Shown one piece after another: positions 28,011 to 36,373 of a stretch of 64,000 nt of DNA. Origin of the DNA: Marinactinospora thermotolerans DSM 45154. GTDB lineage: Bacteria; Actinomycetota; Actinomycetes; Streptosporangiales; Streptosporangiaceae. A program made the position numbers and the translations under genes. Numbering within the stretch: the first letter of the stretch is position 1; each line of letters begins with the position of its first letter. The notes beneath the pieces were generated by a model. That model ran no database searches. It was not told the origin of the DNA and saw only the letters and a list, made by a program, of their open reading frames with translations. The DNA is taken from assembly GCF_900167435.1 (NCBI RefSeq), contig NZ_FUWS01000006.1, positions 1-64,000 on the forward strand, read 5' to 3'.

Positions 28011-28796
28011 ATGCCTGAGACCTTCACGACCAGCACCGATCCCGACCTGTGGCTGCGGCGTTTCGCCCCGGACCCCGCCGCACCGGCGCGGGTACTGTTC
28101 CTGCCGCACGCCGGCGGCGCCGCCTCCTTCTACCGCCCTTTGTGCAGGGCGCTGGCCGGGGTGGCCGAGGCGATCGCGGTGCAGTATCCGGGACGCCAGG
28201 AGCGGCGGCGCGAACCGTGCGTCGAGGACCTGCACCAAATGGCCGACCTGGTGGCGGAGGTCCTGGCGGGCGCGCCCGAGCGGCCGACGGCGCTGTTCGG
28301 GCACAGCATGGGCGCGGTCGTCGCGTTCGAGCTGGCGCTGCGCCTGGAGGAACGCGGGGCCGCCCCCGTGGCGCTCTTCGTCTCGGCCCGCCGGGCGCCG
28401 TCGCAGTACCGGGTCGAGGATCTGTACCTGCAGAGCGACGAACGGGTGCTGGAGGAGATCCGGCGGCTCGACGGCACCGACACGACGTTTCTGGAGGACG
28501 AGGAGCTGGTCCGGCTGATCCTGCCGACCCTGCGATCGGATTACCGGGCCATCGGCACCTACCGCCCCCGGCCGGGGAAGGCGACCTCGGCGCCGATCAC
28601 CGTCCTGGTCGGCGACAGCGATCCGCGCATGTCGGCGCCCGAGGCGCCACACTGGGCCGGTCACACCTCGGCAGGGATCGACGTGCACTCCTTCCGCGGC
28701 GGCCACTTCTACCTGGCCGAGCACGTGGAGCCCGTGGCGGGGCTGATCGGACGCCGGCTGCGTGAGGCGGGGGTACCGGTCCCGGCCGCGCGCTGA
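28011..28796 (+). CDS. Type II (editing) thioesterase
   Basis: This 261-residue alpha/beta hydrolase has FLPHAGGAASFYRPL, the nucleophile motif GHSMGAVVAFEL with Ser, GDSDPR with Asp, and GGHFYL with His, as in external thioesterases of PKS/NRPS clusters. Such enzymes clear stalled acyl groups from carrier proteins. Unlike the terminal TE of the PKS at 19,168, it keeps Ser. The ATG at 28,011 is preceded by GACGAGG. It marks the right edge of genes clearly tied to the polyketide. Confidence 0.93.
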   Translation: MPETFTTSTDPDLWLRRFAPDPAAPARVLFLPHAGGAASFYRPLCRALAGVAEAIAVQYPGRQERRREPCVEDLHQMADLVAEVLAGAPERPTALFGHSMGAVVAFELALRLEERGAAPVALFVSARRAPSQYRVEDLYLQSDERVLEEIRRLDGTDTTFLEDEELVRLILPTLRSDYRAIGTYRPRPGKATSAPITVLVGDSDPRMSAPEAPHWAGHTSAGIDVHSFRGGHFYLAEHVEPVAGLIGRRLREAGVPVPAAR

Positions 28797-28867
28797 CCCC
28801 GTGGCCGGCGGCGATCCGGTGCCCGTCCGGCCGTGAAACCGGGTTGTGAAGGGCTCGGACTCCCCCT

Positions 28868-28881
28868 ATCCCTAGAGGGAT
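28868..28881. repeat. Perfect palindrome over the amidase start
   Basis: ATCCCTAGAGGGAT reads the same on both strands (6-bp arms, AG centre) and overlaps the ATG at 28,880. It may be an operator; the TATCCC it contains could also act as a -10 for a near-leaderless transcript. Confidence 0.4.
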
Positions 28882-30040
28882 GATCGAGAGCGGAGCCGTC
28901 GGCGCGGCCGGGAGGATCGCGGCTCGGGTGGCGACGGGCCGGACCACGGCCGTGGAGGTGGTCGAGACCGCCCTGGAGACCATCGGCTACCGCGATCGGG
29001 AGCTGAACGCCTTCCCCGAGGTGTGGGCCGGGCAGGCCGTGGAACGGGCCGCCGCCGTCGACGCCGCCGTGGCCCGGGGCGCGCGTCTTCCCCTGGCCGG
29101 GGTGCCCATCGCCGTGAAGGCGTCGGAGGGCACCGGCTCGCTCCAGGCCCGCCGGCTGGTCACGGCCGGCGCCGTCCCCGTGGGCTCGACCTCGGTGCCC
29201 GGCCCCGGAACGGAGTGGAAGACCTGGGGGAGGACCCCGCGCGGGCGCACCGTCAACCCGTGGCGGCACGACGTCACCCCTGGAGGCTCATCGGCGGGGT
29301 CGGCCGTGGCCGTCGCGGCCGGCATGGTCCCATTGGCGACGGCCAGCGACGGGGCCGGTTCCACCCGGATCCCCGCGGCGTGGTGCGGGGTGGTCGGCTA
29401 CAAGCCGACCACCGGACTGCTGCCCTCCCGGGATCGGGCGGGCCTGACGGTGGGCGGCCCCATCGCCCGGTCGGTCGCCGACGTAAGGCTGTACCACCGG
29501 GTGGCGGCGGGGGCGGAGCCGCGCGCGGCGGCCCGGCGCGTCGCCGGCGCCCTGCGCGTGGCCTGGTCGCCCACGCTCGGGTTCAACGAGGTGGACCCCG
29601 AGGTCCTGCGGGTGGCGGGCCGGGCGGTCGAGGCGTGGGCGCGACGGACCGGGACCACGCTGGAGGAGACCGATCCGCGCGTGCGCGACCCGGCGGCGAG
29701 CTGGTTCGCCCGACGGGCCGCGGGAGGCGGCCCGGGCTCCGCCGACGGGCGCGACCGGGCGGCCCTCGACGCTCTCTTCGGCTCCTTCGACCTGCTGGCC
29801 ACCCCGACCACACCGAACCTCGCGCACGGCCACGACGGTCCCGGGACGACGATGAGCGTCGGCTTGACCTGGCTGTTCAACATCACCGGGCATCCGGCGA
29901 TCAGTCTGCCCGCGGGTGTGTCCCGCGACGGCCTGCCGGTGGGCGTGCAGCTGGTCGCCGCCCACCACGACGATGGCCTGCTGCTGTCGGCCGCGGCGGA
30001 GTACGAGGCCCACGTGCCCTGGCCGGCCCCGCCGACCTGA
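28880..30040 (+). CDS. Amidase-signature family hydrolase
   Basis: This 386-residue protein is shorter than the usual 450-500. It has the Ser-cisSer-Lys set: Lys in VPIAVKAS, GGSSAGSAVAVAAG with the cis-Ser, and DGAGSTRIPAAWCG with the nucleophile. It hydrolyses amides in this family, but the substrate is unknown. It follows the thioesterase by 83 bp in the same direction, so a part in the cluster cannot be excluded; standalone catabolism is equally likely. The ATG overlaps a palindrome and has AGAGGG directly abutting it, too close for a normal ribosome site, so a later start is possible. Confidence 0.82.
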   Translation: MIESGAVGAAGRIAARVATGRTTAVEVVETALETIGYRDRELNAFPEVWAGQAVERAAAVDAAVARGARLPLAGVPIAVKASEGTGSLQARRLVTAGAVPVGSTSVPGPGTEWKTWGRTPRGRTVNPWRHDVTPGGSSAGSAVAVAAGMVPLATASDGAGSTRIPAAWCGVVGYKPTTGLLPSRDRAGLTVGGPIARSVADVRLYHRVAAGAEPRAAARRVAGALRVAWSPTLGFNEVDPEVLRVAGRAVEAWARRTGTTLEETDPRVRDPAASWFARRAAGGGPGSADGRDRAALDALFGSFDLLATPTTPNLAHGHDGPGTTMSVGLTWLFNITGHPAISLPAGVSRDGLPVGVQLVAAHHDDGLLLSAAAEYEAHVPWPAPPT

Positions 30041-30144
30041 CTCGGGTCTCTCCGGCGCCAAGGCCACGCGGCCGCGCCGGCGGCCGCCTCCTGCTCACCG
30101 GCCGTATCCGGCCGTGCGCCTTCCTCTTCCCGGCCCGATACGCG

Positions 30145-30555
30145 GTGCCCATCGCGCCGCGCGTCCTCTCGGACGAGCCCGCAGCCGGACGGCTTCCGGC
30201 GTTGGAGGCCCACCTCCTGTTCGCCGCGATCTCGCGGGCCGGCCTGCCCCTCATGCGTCACCGGTTCGGTGAGGCGGGACCCCTGTGGGTGCGGCTCCTG
30301 GTGGCGGCCATCCGCTCCCACCAGGAGGCGGGGAACGCGGCCATGGTCTGTGACCTGGCGCAGTGGCTGCGCGGCACTTCGGTCTCCCTTCCCCCCTTCG
30401 CCCGGCTCGGCCAGGAGGCCCAGCGCGCCTTCGACGAGGGTGACGCCCTGGTCAGCCGGCGCGGGCCCCGCCGGAAGCCAGCGGCTCCTCCTCGACCAGG
30501 CCGTGCTCGGTCAGCTCCCAATAGTGGCGCCGGCTGGGCCTGGCCAGCTGGATGA
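30145..30555 (+). CDS. Hypothetical small protein, doubtful
   Basis: The frame starting at GTG 30,145 encodes about 136 residues. Residues 20-100 look protein-like and helical (LEAHLLFAAISRAGLPLM, LVAAIRSHQEAGNAAMVCDL), but the last 30 residues are Arg/Pro-rich and overlap the opposite-strand glycosyltransferase by 104 bp. No ribosome site is evident and no family is recognised. The true gene may end earlier or be frameshifted. Confidence 0.3.
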   Translation: MPIAPRVLSDEPAAGRLPALEAHLLFAAISRAGLPLMRHRFGEAGPLWVRLLVAAIRSHQEAGNAAMVCDLAQWLRGTSVSLPPFARLGQEAQRAFDEGDALVSRRGPRRKPAAPPRPGRARSAPNSGAGWAWPAG

Positions 30556-31876
30556 CGGCCTTGTAGGCCGCGATGCTCATCAACGCCCAGTAGAACGGGA
30601 GCGCGAGCATCGTGCGCACGGCGCCGTGGATCCCCCGCTCCATACAGCCCGCCATGTGCCCGTAGAGCAGCAGGAGGTTGCCCCCGACCATCGTCACCAT
30701 GCCCAGGTACAGGACCGGCCGGGGGAAGAGCGGGGCGATCGGGTCGGGGCCGACGACGAGGTAGGTGGCCGTCAACGTCCAAAAGACCGGGTTGACCAGC
30801 GCCGCGAAGGTCGGGAAGCCGACCGTCAGGTGGAAGGAGAGGAACCCCGATGTGCCGAGTTCGCGCCACAGCCGGACCGGAGAGCGCATGTGGACCAGCC
30901 AGGTCTGCAGATACCCCTTGATCCAGCGACTGCGCTGGCGGATCCAGTTGCCCAGCCGGCTGTTGGCCTCCTCCTCGGTGACCGAGGCCATCATCCGCAC
31001 CCCCCATCCCCGACGGGCGATGCGCACCCCCAGGTCGGCGTCCTCGGTGACGTTGTGCGCGTCCCAGCCGCCCAGCTCCAGCAGGGCGTCGGTCCGGAAG
31101 TGGTTGGAGGTCCCACCCAGCGGGATGGGCAGCCGGTACCGGTCCAGGCCGGGAAGGAACAGGCTGAAGTTGAGGGCGTACTCCGCGGCGAAACAGCGGG
31201 TGAGCCAGTTGGTCCAGGGGTTCCAGTACTGGAGCTCGGCCTGGACGCACACCACCCAGCCGGGCAGGGAGCGAAACGCCGCCACGGCCTTGCGGAGCTG
31301 ATCGGGTTCGGGCCGGTCCTCGGCGTCGTAGATGACGCAGAACTCGCCCCGGGCCTGGGCCAGGCCGACATTGCACGCCTTCGGCTTGGTCCTCGGCCGC
31401 CCCGGTGGGATGAGCACCGTCTCGAAGACCGGCGACAGGACCTCGGGGATCGCGGCCCGGGTCTCCTCGTCGTCCTCCTCGACCAGGAGCAGGACCTGCA
31501 ACCGTTCGAGCGGGTAGTCCAGGGCGGCGAGCCGCTCCAGCAGCGAGGGGAGCACCCTCCCCTCGCGGTAGAGGGGGACGAGGACCGTGTAGTCGGGAAG
31601 GTCGGTGTGCGCAGGCAGGTCGACGGCGCGGAACCGGATCACGTGCGCCCCGTCGGACCCGTAGACCATCAGCAGTTTGAAGACGAGGACCGCGGTGTAG
31701 ACGACGGTGATGGCGGCGAGCAGCGCCGTGGCCACCGCCGTGGCGCCGTACAGGAACAGACAGGCGACGAGCACCACCAGCCCGGCCGCGGCCGTCACCC
31801 GCTGCCCCCCGCTGAGCAGGGTGCGCGCGCCCGCATCGGGGACGGCGCCGTCGGGGTGTTCCGCCACCGGGGACAT
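30452..31876 (-). CDS. Membrane GT2 family glycosyltransferase (processive type)
   Basis: The 474-residue protein has two N-terminal TM segments, then a GT-A domain with PDYTVLVPLYREGRVL, VIYDAEDRPEPDQL (the D-x-D region), VTEDADLG and the QRSRWIKGYLQTW (QxxRW) motif. Two to four TM segments and a cytosolic tail follow. This is the layout of beta-glycan synthases and the cellulose synthase/NdvC-like group, acting at the cytoplasmic membrane on a UDP-sugar; the product is unknown. Its ATG (31,876) shares one base with the stop of the upstream gene, so the two glycosyltransferases form one coupled operon. Confidence 0.9.
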   Translation of the reverse strand: MSPVAEHPDGAVPDAGARTLLSGGQRVTAAAGLVVLVACLFLYGATAVATALLAAITVVYTAVLVFKLLMVYGSDGAHVIRFRAVDLPAHTDLPDYTVLVPLYREGRVLPSLLERLAALDYPLERLQVLLLVEEDDEETRAAIPEVLSPVFETVLIPPGRPRTKPKACNVGLAQARGEFCVIYDAEDRPEPDQLRKAVAAFRSLPGWVVCVQAELQYWNPWTNWLTRCFAAEYALNFSLFLPGLDRYRLPIPLGGTSNHFRTDALLELGGWDAHNVTEDADLGVRIARRGWGVRMMASVTEEEANSRLGNWIRQRSRWIKGYLQTWLVHMRSPVRLWRELGTSGFLSFHLTVGFPTFAALVNPVFWTLTATYLVVGPDPIAPLFPRPVLYLGMVTMVGGNLLLLYGHMAGCMERGIHGAVRTMLALPFYWALMSIAAYKAVIQLARPSRRHYWELTEHGLVEEEPLASGGARAG

Positions 31877-34129
31877 CACGCCTCCCTCAACCGGTAGACG
31901 ACCCGGTCGGCGTCCTCGTAGACGAGCGAGTAGTCGCGGAGCCGCGACGTCTCGTCCAGCGCCGACCACACGCGATCGGGGGCGCCCGGGGTGCGCCGCA
32001 TGTGCACCCAGCGGATGTCGTTGGCCCGCGGGTCGGCCAGGGCAGGCTCCCACCTGCGGTAGCTGCCCTCGTAGACGATCTGGTGGACCGGCAGCCGCGA
32101 GTGGAACATGACGGTCTCGTTGCCGAACGACTCCATGAGGACCCGCCCGCCGTCGTAGTTGTCGCGCAGCCAGGCGGCCGTGCGCGCGGCGGCCTGTTCG
32201 GCGGGCGCGGAGCTGAACTGCTGGGCTTCGCGCAGGACCACGACGTCGCCGTCGCCGACCGCTCCCATGAGGCTCATCGCCGCGGCGGCGCCGCCGACGA
32301 GGGCGCCCACCACCCGGCGGGTCACCGCCACCCGGGTACGCAGCACCTCCGCCGCCAGGCAGCCGGTGAACAGCGCGATCGGCAGGAGCATGACCAGCGC
32401 GAAGCGCACGTTGTAGAGGTCCCCGGTGATCTCCTCGACGTGCAGGGGCCGTTGTCCCGAGTAGAGGGCGAGGACGAAGAACGGGGGGAAGACCAGCAGC
32501 GCCAGGGGGGCGACGCCGCGCCGCCGCACCAGGTGGACGACCAGGCCGGCGACGGCGAGGAAGGGCAGGATGCCGCCCGCGACCCCCATGATCGCGTACA
32601 GGTAGGTCATGGTCGAGGTCGCCCAGTCGCCGACCGTCGCCTCCTGGTCGGACACCCACAGCGAGGGTTTGGCGTAGTCGCCGTTCTGGAAGAAGAGGGG
32701 GTCGCCGAAGATGACGGCGTTCCACAGCACCCAGCCCACGGCGCCGGCGCAACCCACCAGGCCGAAGAAGATCACGTTGGCCTCGGTGCGGCGCAGCCGC
32801 TGGCCGACCGGTGACCGTCGCCATTCGACGTGGGCGACGATGACCGCGACCGCCAGGGCGAACACCCACGTCTCATAGCGGGTGAGGGTGGCCAGCAGGG
32901 TCGCGACGGCCGTGGCGGTCAGGTTCCGGTGGCCGCCGGTACGGCACCACACGGTCAGGTGGTGGGTGGCCGCGGCGACACAGGCGATCATCAGCAGCTC
33001 GGTCATCGGGGTGCTCTGGAGGTAGAGCACCCCGGGGCAGCCGGCGAAGACCAGGCCGGCGATCAGCGCCGCCCCCCGGTCACCGGTGAGCAGCGCGGCG
33101 GTCTTGTAGAGGTAGCGGGTGGCGACGACGTAGGAGGCCATCGATATCAGCGAGGCCGCGAACCCCGACAGATACCAGGAGTCCAACCAGACGAACGGCA
33201 GCGCCAACAAGTGGGGCAGCGGCAGCCACACGCCGCCGAGCTGGGCCAGCCCCGGAGTGGGGGAGTCCACGACCCTGCGGGCGATGAGCAGGTGCGAGAT
33301 CGCGTCGGGATAGGCGAGGGTGAGGGGAAGGAAGTGGACGTAGGCCAGCACCGACAGCAGCAGCGCTCCGGTGGTGAGAGCGGCCAGGGCGGGATCACGG
33401 GGGCGCACCAGACGGCCGGCCACGCCCGCCCGGGCGAGCTCGCCCCAGATCGCGACCATCCCGACGAGGGAACGCCAGATCACACCCAGGTCGGCCCCTG
33501 TCTGCTCGCCGTGGGTGCGGGGATGGTGCTCCACCGGCCGCTGTACGATCCTGGCACCCACGGCACGCAGCTTGGCGACGAGCTCGGGCGAGACTGCGGC
33601 GGCCTCGCCGCGCAGGTCGACCCTTTCCAGCACGCTGCGGCGCACCAGCTTGTAGGCGCAGTCGACGTCACGCGCCCGGGTGCGCAGCAGCAGCCGGTTC
33701 AGCCCCGTCCACAGCGCGCCGTTGACCCTGCGGTGCAGGGGGTCGGCCCGGCGGGCGCGGTAGCCGATGACGGCGTCGGCCCGTTCCCTCGCGGCCGTCC
33801 GCAGGAAGCCGAGGAGAGCGTCGGCACGGTACTGGCCGTCGGAGTCGGTCAGGAGGACCCACGAGGCCCGGGTCCGGTCCAGGGCCGCGCGGACACCGCT
33901 GCGCACGGCCGCCCCGTAGCCGCGGTCCTCCTCGTGCCGGACGACCTCGACCCGGCCGGGGAAGCACGTCGCGGGTTCCTCCGCGTCCCGTCGCGTCGCG
34001 GCTGCCGTCGTCGACCACGACGACCCGGTGGGGCTCGCCGGCCCTCTCAAGGGGGCGGAGCAGGTCCTCCACGACCGCTTCGAGGTTCTCGGCCTCGTCG
34101 TAAGCCGGCATCACCACAGCGACACCCAC
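31876..34129 (-). pseudogene. GT2-membrane glycosyltransferase fusion with one-base frameshift
   Basis: Read from GTG 34,129 (GAGGGGG upstream) the protein begins VGVAVVMPAYDEAENLE and VVVVDDGSRDAT, a dolichol-phosphate-mannose-synthase-type GT2 start. It then runs into nonsense. A frame offset by one base resumes with FPGRVEVVRHEEDRGYGAAV and continues unbroken to 31,876. The join lies at the CCC of 33,987-33,989 (plus strand), where removing one base restores a single frame of about 750 residues. The C-terminal 500 residues have about 10 TM segments, as in GT-C (ArnT/GT39-like) mannosyltransferases. It is either a genuinely inactivated gene or an assembly error. An intact downstream part would begin at about 34,050 in the second frame. 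Confidence 0.8.
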
Positions 34130-34623
34130 TGAACCCCCTCCGTGAGGGCGGAAACGAAAGAACGCCGGGTTCCCGGCGGGTTCCCGGGGAGCGCACGGCA
34201 TCGGCTGTTCCACGACTCGCGGGAAACACGCGTCCGCGTTCCCGGAGAAGAATTGCGAAATGAACGGGAATCACGACCCGGGAAACCGAATAACCCCAGG
34301 TAAGCACACCCGCATCGCCCCGCATCGCATTTGGGGACCGCGACACGTGAATTGCCATCCATCCGGTTCACGAGGAGCGCGACACCGGAATAAGCGGCGG
34401 CTGACGGGATGCCGGAAACTTCGCTCCCTACAGGCCGATTCGCCCTCTCCCTTCTCCATGGATACGCTTCGCTTCCCTGCGGAGAAGATGTCTCGAACTT
34501 CCTTTCTCGAAAGGGATCACCCCATTGCCGGGAAAGGAGAACAACGGAATATCCACCGAGAGGTGCCGCATCCGGACGTCCGCTGTCACCTCGGTGACAT
34601 CCGAGCGTTATCCGTTTCCGCCC
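34130..34623. other. Intergenic region of lower GC
   Basis: About 500 bp between divergent genes, visibly richer in A/T than the surroundings. An open frame from 34,260 to 34,655 has a possible GGAGAAG site but encodes a His/Arg/Pro-rich sequence without family likeness and runs into the next gene, so it is not called. Confidence 0.5.
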
Positions 34624-34629
34624 TACGAT
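34624..34629 (+). promoter_or_regulatory. -10 element of a probable leaderless promoter
   Basis: TACGAT ends exactly 6 bp before the ATG at 34,636, which would place the transcription start on the start codon. The same TACGAT and spacing occur at 38,278-38,283 before a GTG start. Confidence 0.45.
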
Positions 34630-34635
34630 GGTGGA

Positions 34636-35580
34636 ATGGACGATCTGCACGGTAATCAGGCGACGTGGCGGTTCGACGGGGAGAAGGTCCTCATCCGCTA
34701 CCGGTCCGGATGGCGCGTCGCTCCGTTGCTGAAGGAGCTGGGAGGCTGCGAGGTACCGCTGGCCGCCATCGCCTCGGTCGACTTCACCCCCAAGAAGGGC
34801 CGGCGCGGAAGCTGGGATCTGCGGCTACGGCTACGCGACCACGCCGACCCCTTCGCCGCCGTCGGCGCGGCGCTGTCCGAGAAGAGCCTGCCGTTCCACC
34901 TGACCGGTGACGCCTCGACCGAACTCGTCGCCGAGTACTACGCCGACCAGCTCTCCTTCTCCGTGGAGGCGACGCGCGACACCGGCGACCCGGGTCCGGC
35001 CGAGAGGTTCGCGGTCGGCCTCGTCCCGCCCCTGCCGCTGCACATCCGCACCTCGGAGGGGACGGCGGCGTTCGACGGCCGGACCCTGCTGTTGGCGTGG
35101 TCCGGCGACGCCTCCTCCCGCAAGCACAAGGAGCAGCGGCGCGAGTTCCCGATCGAGGAGATCCGGCGGGTCGAGTGGGCGCCCGGCGACGGTTGGAACG
35201 AGGGGTACCTGCGTGTCGTGACGCACGGGTCCTCCACCGCGCAGCCGGTCAAGCCCAGCAAGGACCTGCACTGTCTCCTCACCGAGGACAGCGCGCGGGA
35301 GAGCGCGCGCGCCCTGCTGATGGCCGCGACCGTGACCGCCCACCTGTGGGCGCGGGAGGAGGCCGTGTCGGCCCGGCGGGGGGAGACGGCGGCACTGGAG
35401 GCCGGGGCGAATGCCCTGGGGGCGGGCGGGACGCCGCCCTCGCCACAGCCCCTCCCCGCCGACGACGTGGCCCGCGGCATCTACGACCGCATCCGCGAGC
35501 TGGGCCGGCTCCACGAGGAGGGCCTGTTGACCGACGAGGAGTTCCGGAACAAGAAGGCCGAACTGCTGGATCGACTGTGA
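34636..35580 (+). CDS. DUF4429 and SHOCT domain protein
   Basis: The 314-residue protein has two similar DUF4429 halves: residues 1-115 with TWRFDGEKVLIRYRSGW and IASVDFTPKKGRRGSWDLRL, and 135-225 with AAFDGRTLLLAWSG and RRVEWAPGDGWNEGYLRV. Both resemble a PH-like fold. A SHOCT helix-turn-helix motif (GLLTDEEFRNKKAELL) closes the protein. There is no signal peptide. The family is common in actinomycetes and of unknown function. The start at 34,636 agrees with family members and with the TACGAT element. Confidence 0.88.
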   Translation: MDDLHGNQATWRFDGEKVLIRYRSGWRVAPLLKELGGCEVPLAAIASVDFTPKKGRRGSWDLRLRLRDHADPFAAVGAALSEKSLPFHLTGDASTELVAEYYADQLSFSVEATRDTGDPGPAERFAVGLVPPLPLHIRTSEGTAAFDGRTLLLAWSGDASSRKHKEQRREFPIEEIRRVEWAPGDGWNEGYLRVVTHGSSTAQPVKPSKDLHCLLTEDSARESARALLMAATVTAHLWAREEAVSARRGETAALEAGANALGAGGTPPSPQPLPADDVARGIYDRIRELGRLHEEGLLTDEEFRNKKAELLDRL

Positions 35581-35772
35581 GACCGCCCGTCCCCCTATCC
35601 GTGCGGACGCCGCCGGCCGAGCATGCCGAAGCGGGTTTTGGAAGGCCATGACCATTCCCTGGAATTACCTTTCCCCCGTCCTGGCGCATGCTGGGGAAAG
35701 AGGCGGGACGGGGCCGGCCGAAAAGGTCCGGAAAGGAATACGGCCCGCCCACGAGGCTTCTCAGGGGGAGGC

Positions 35773-36267
35773 ATGAGAATGCGCGTCAACGGATGGGTCG
35801 CCTTCGCGGCCACCATGATGCTCCTGGCCGGCGTGTTCAACATCCTGCACGGCCTGGTCTCATGGTTCAGACCGGGGTTCTTCGCAACCTCCGAAGGCAA
35901 CCTGCTGCTGTTCGGCTTCACGGGGTGGGGCGTCCTGCTCACCCTCTGGGGCATCCTGATGGTGGTCACCGCGTTCTCGCTGCTGAGCGGTGCGACCTGG
36001 GCACGTGTGCTGACGATCGCGGTGGTCGGGGTGAACGCGGTCGCCCAGCTCGCCTTCCTGAACTCGTTCCCGTGGTGGTCGGCGATCATGATCGCCCTCG
36101 ACGTCCTGGCGATCTACGGGCTCACGGCCAGGTGGCCGGCCACGGCCGCAGCGGGACCGGGAGAGCGCGCGGAGGGTTCGGGCATCAGCATGCCGGAGCA
36201 GCGCTCCGGGATGCACTCCGAGGGGGCCCACACCCCGCAGGGTGCGCACGAACGTCACCGGACCTGA
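35773..36267 (+). CDS. Small four-helix membrane protein (DUF7144-like)
   Basis: The 164-residue protein has four TM segments (AFAATMMLLAGVFNILHGL; LLLFGFTGWGVLLTLWGIL; ARVLTIAVVGVNAVAQLAF; IMIALDVLAIYGL) with Trp/Phe-rich loops, then a polar 40-residue tail. It looks like the actinobacterial vanZ-unrelated DUF7144 group; function unknown. The ATG at 35,773 follows GGGGGAGG. Confidence 0.82.
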   Translation: MRMRVNGWVAFAATMMLLAGVFNILHGLVSWFRPGFFATSEGNLLLFGFTGWGVLLTLWGILMVVTAFSLLSGATWARVLTIAVVGVNAVAQLAFLNSFPWWSAIMIALDVLAIYGLTARWPATAAAGPGERAEGSGISMPEQRSGMHSEGAHTPQGAHERHRT

Positions 36268-36304
36268 CCCGCCACACGGGCCGCCGTCACACGCCGGTCC
36301 GCAA

Positions 36305-36363
36305 CCGATCCCGTCCCTGGACGTCCTCCGGCGGCGCCGGAGGGCTCCCGAGGGCGGGATCGG
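36305..36363. terminator. Nested hairpin between convergent genes
   Basis: The outer stem is CCGATCCCGTCC (36305-36316) with GGGCGGGATCGG (36352-36363). The inner perfect stem is CCTCCGGC (36325-36332) with GCCGGAGG (36336-36343). It can terminate both the membrane protein (+) and the kinase gene (-). Confidence 0.65.
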
Positions 36364-36373
36364 CCGTTGAACG

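Noticed and set aside
28880-30040. Amidase as proof of a macrolactam-type product
   Set aside because: No amino-acid starter genes (decarboxylase, aminoacyl ligase/ACP set) are in the window, so the link is unsupported.
34260-34655. 131-codon frame with a GGAGAAG site upstream of the DUF4429 gene
   Set aside because: His/Arg/Pro-rich, no family, and it runs into the start of a clear gene; kept as non-coding.
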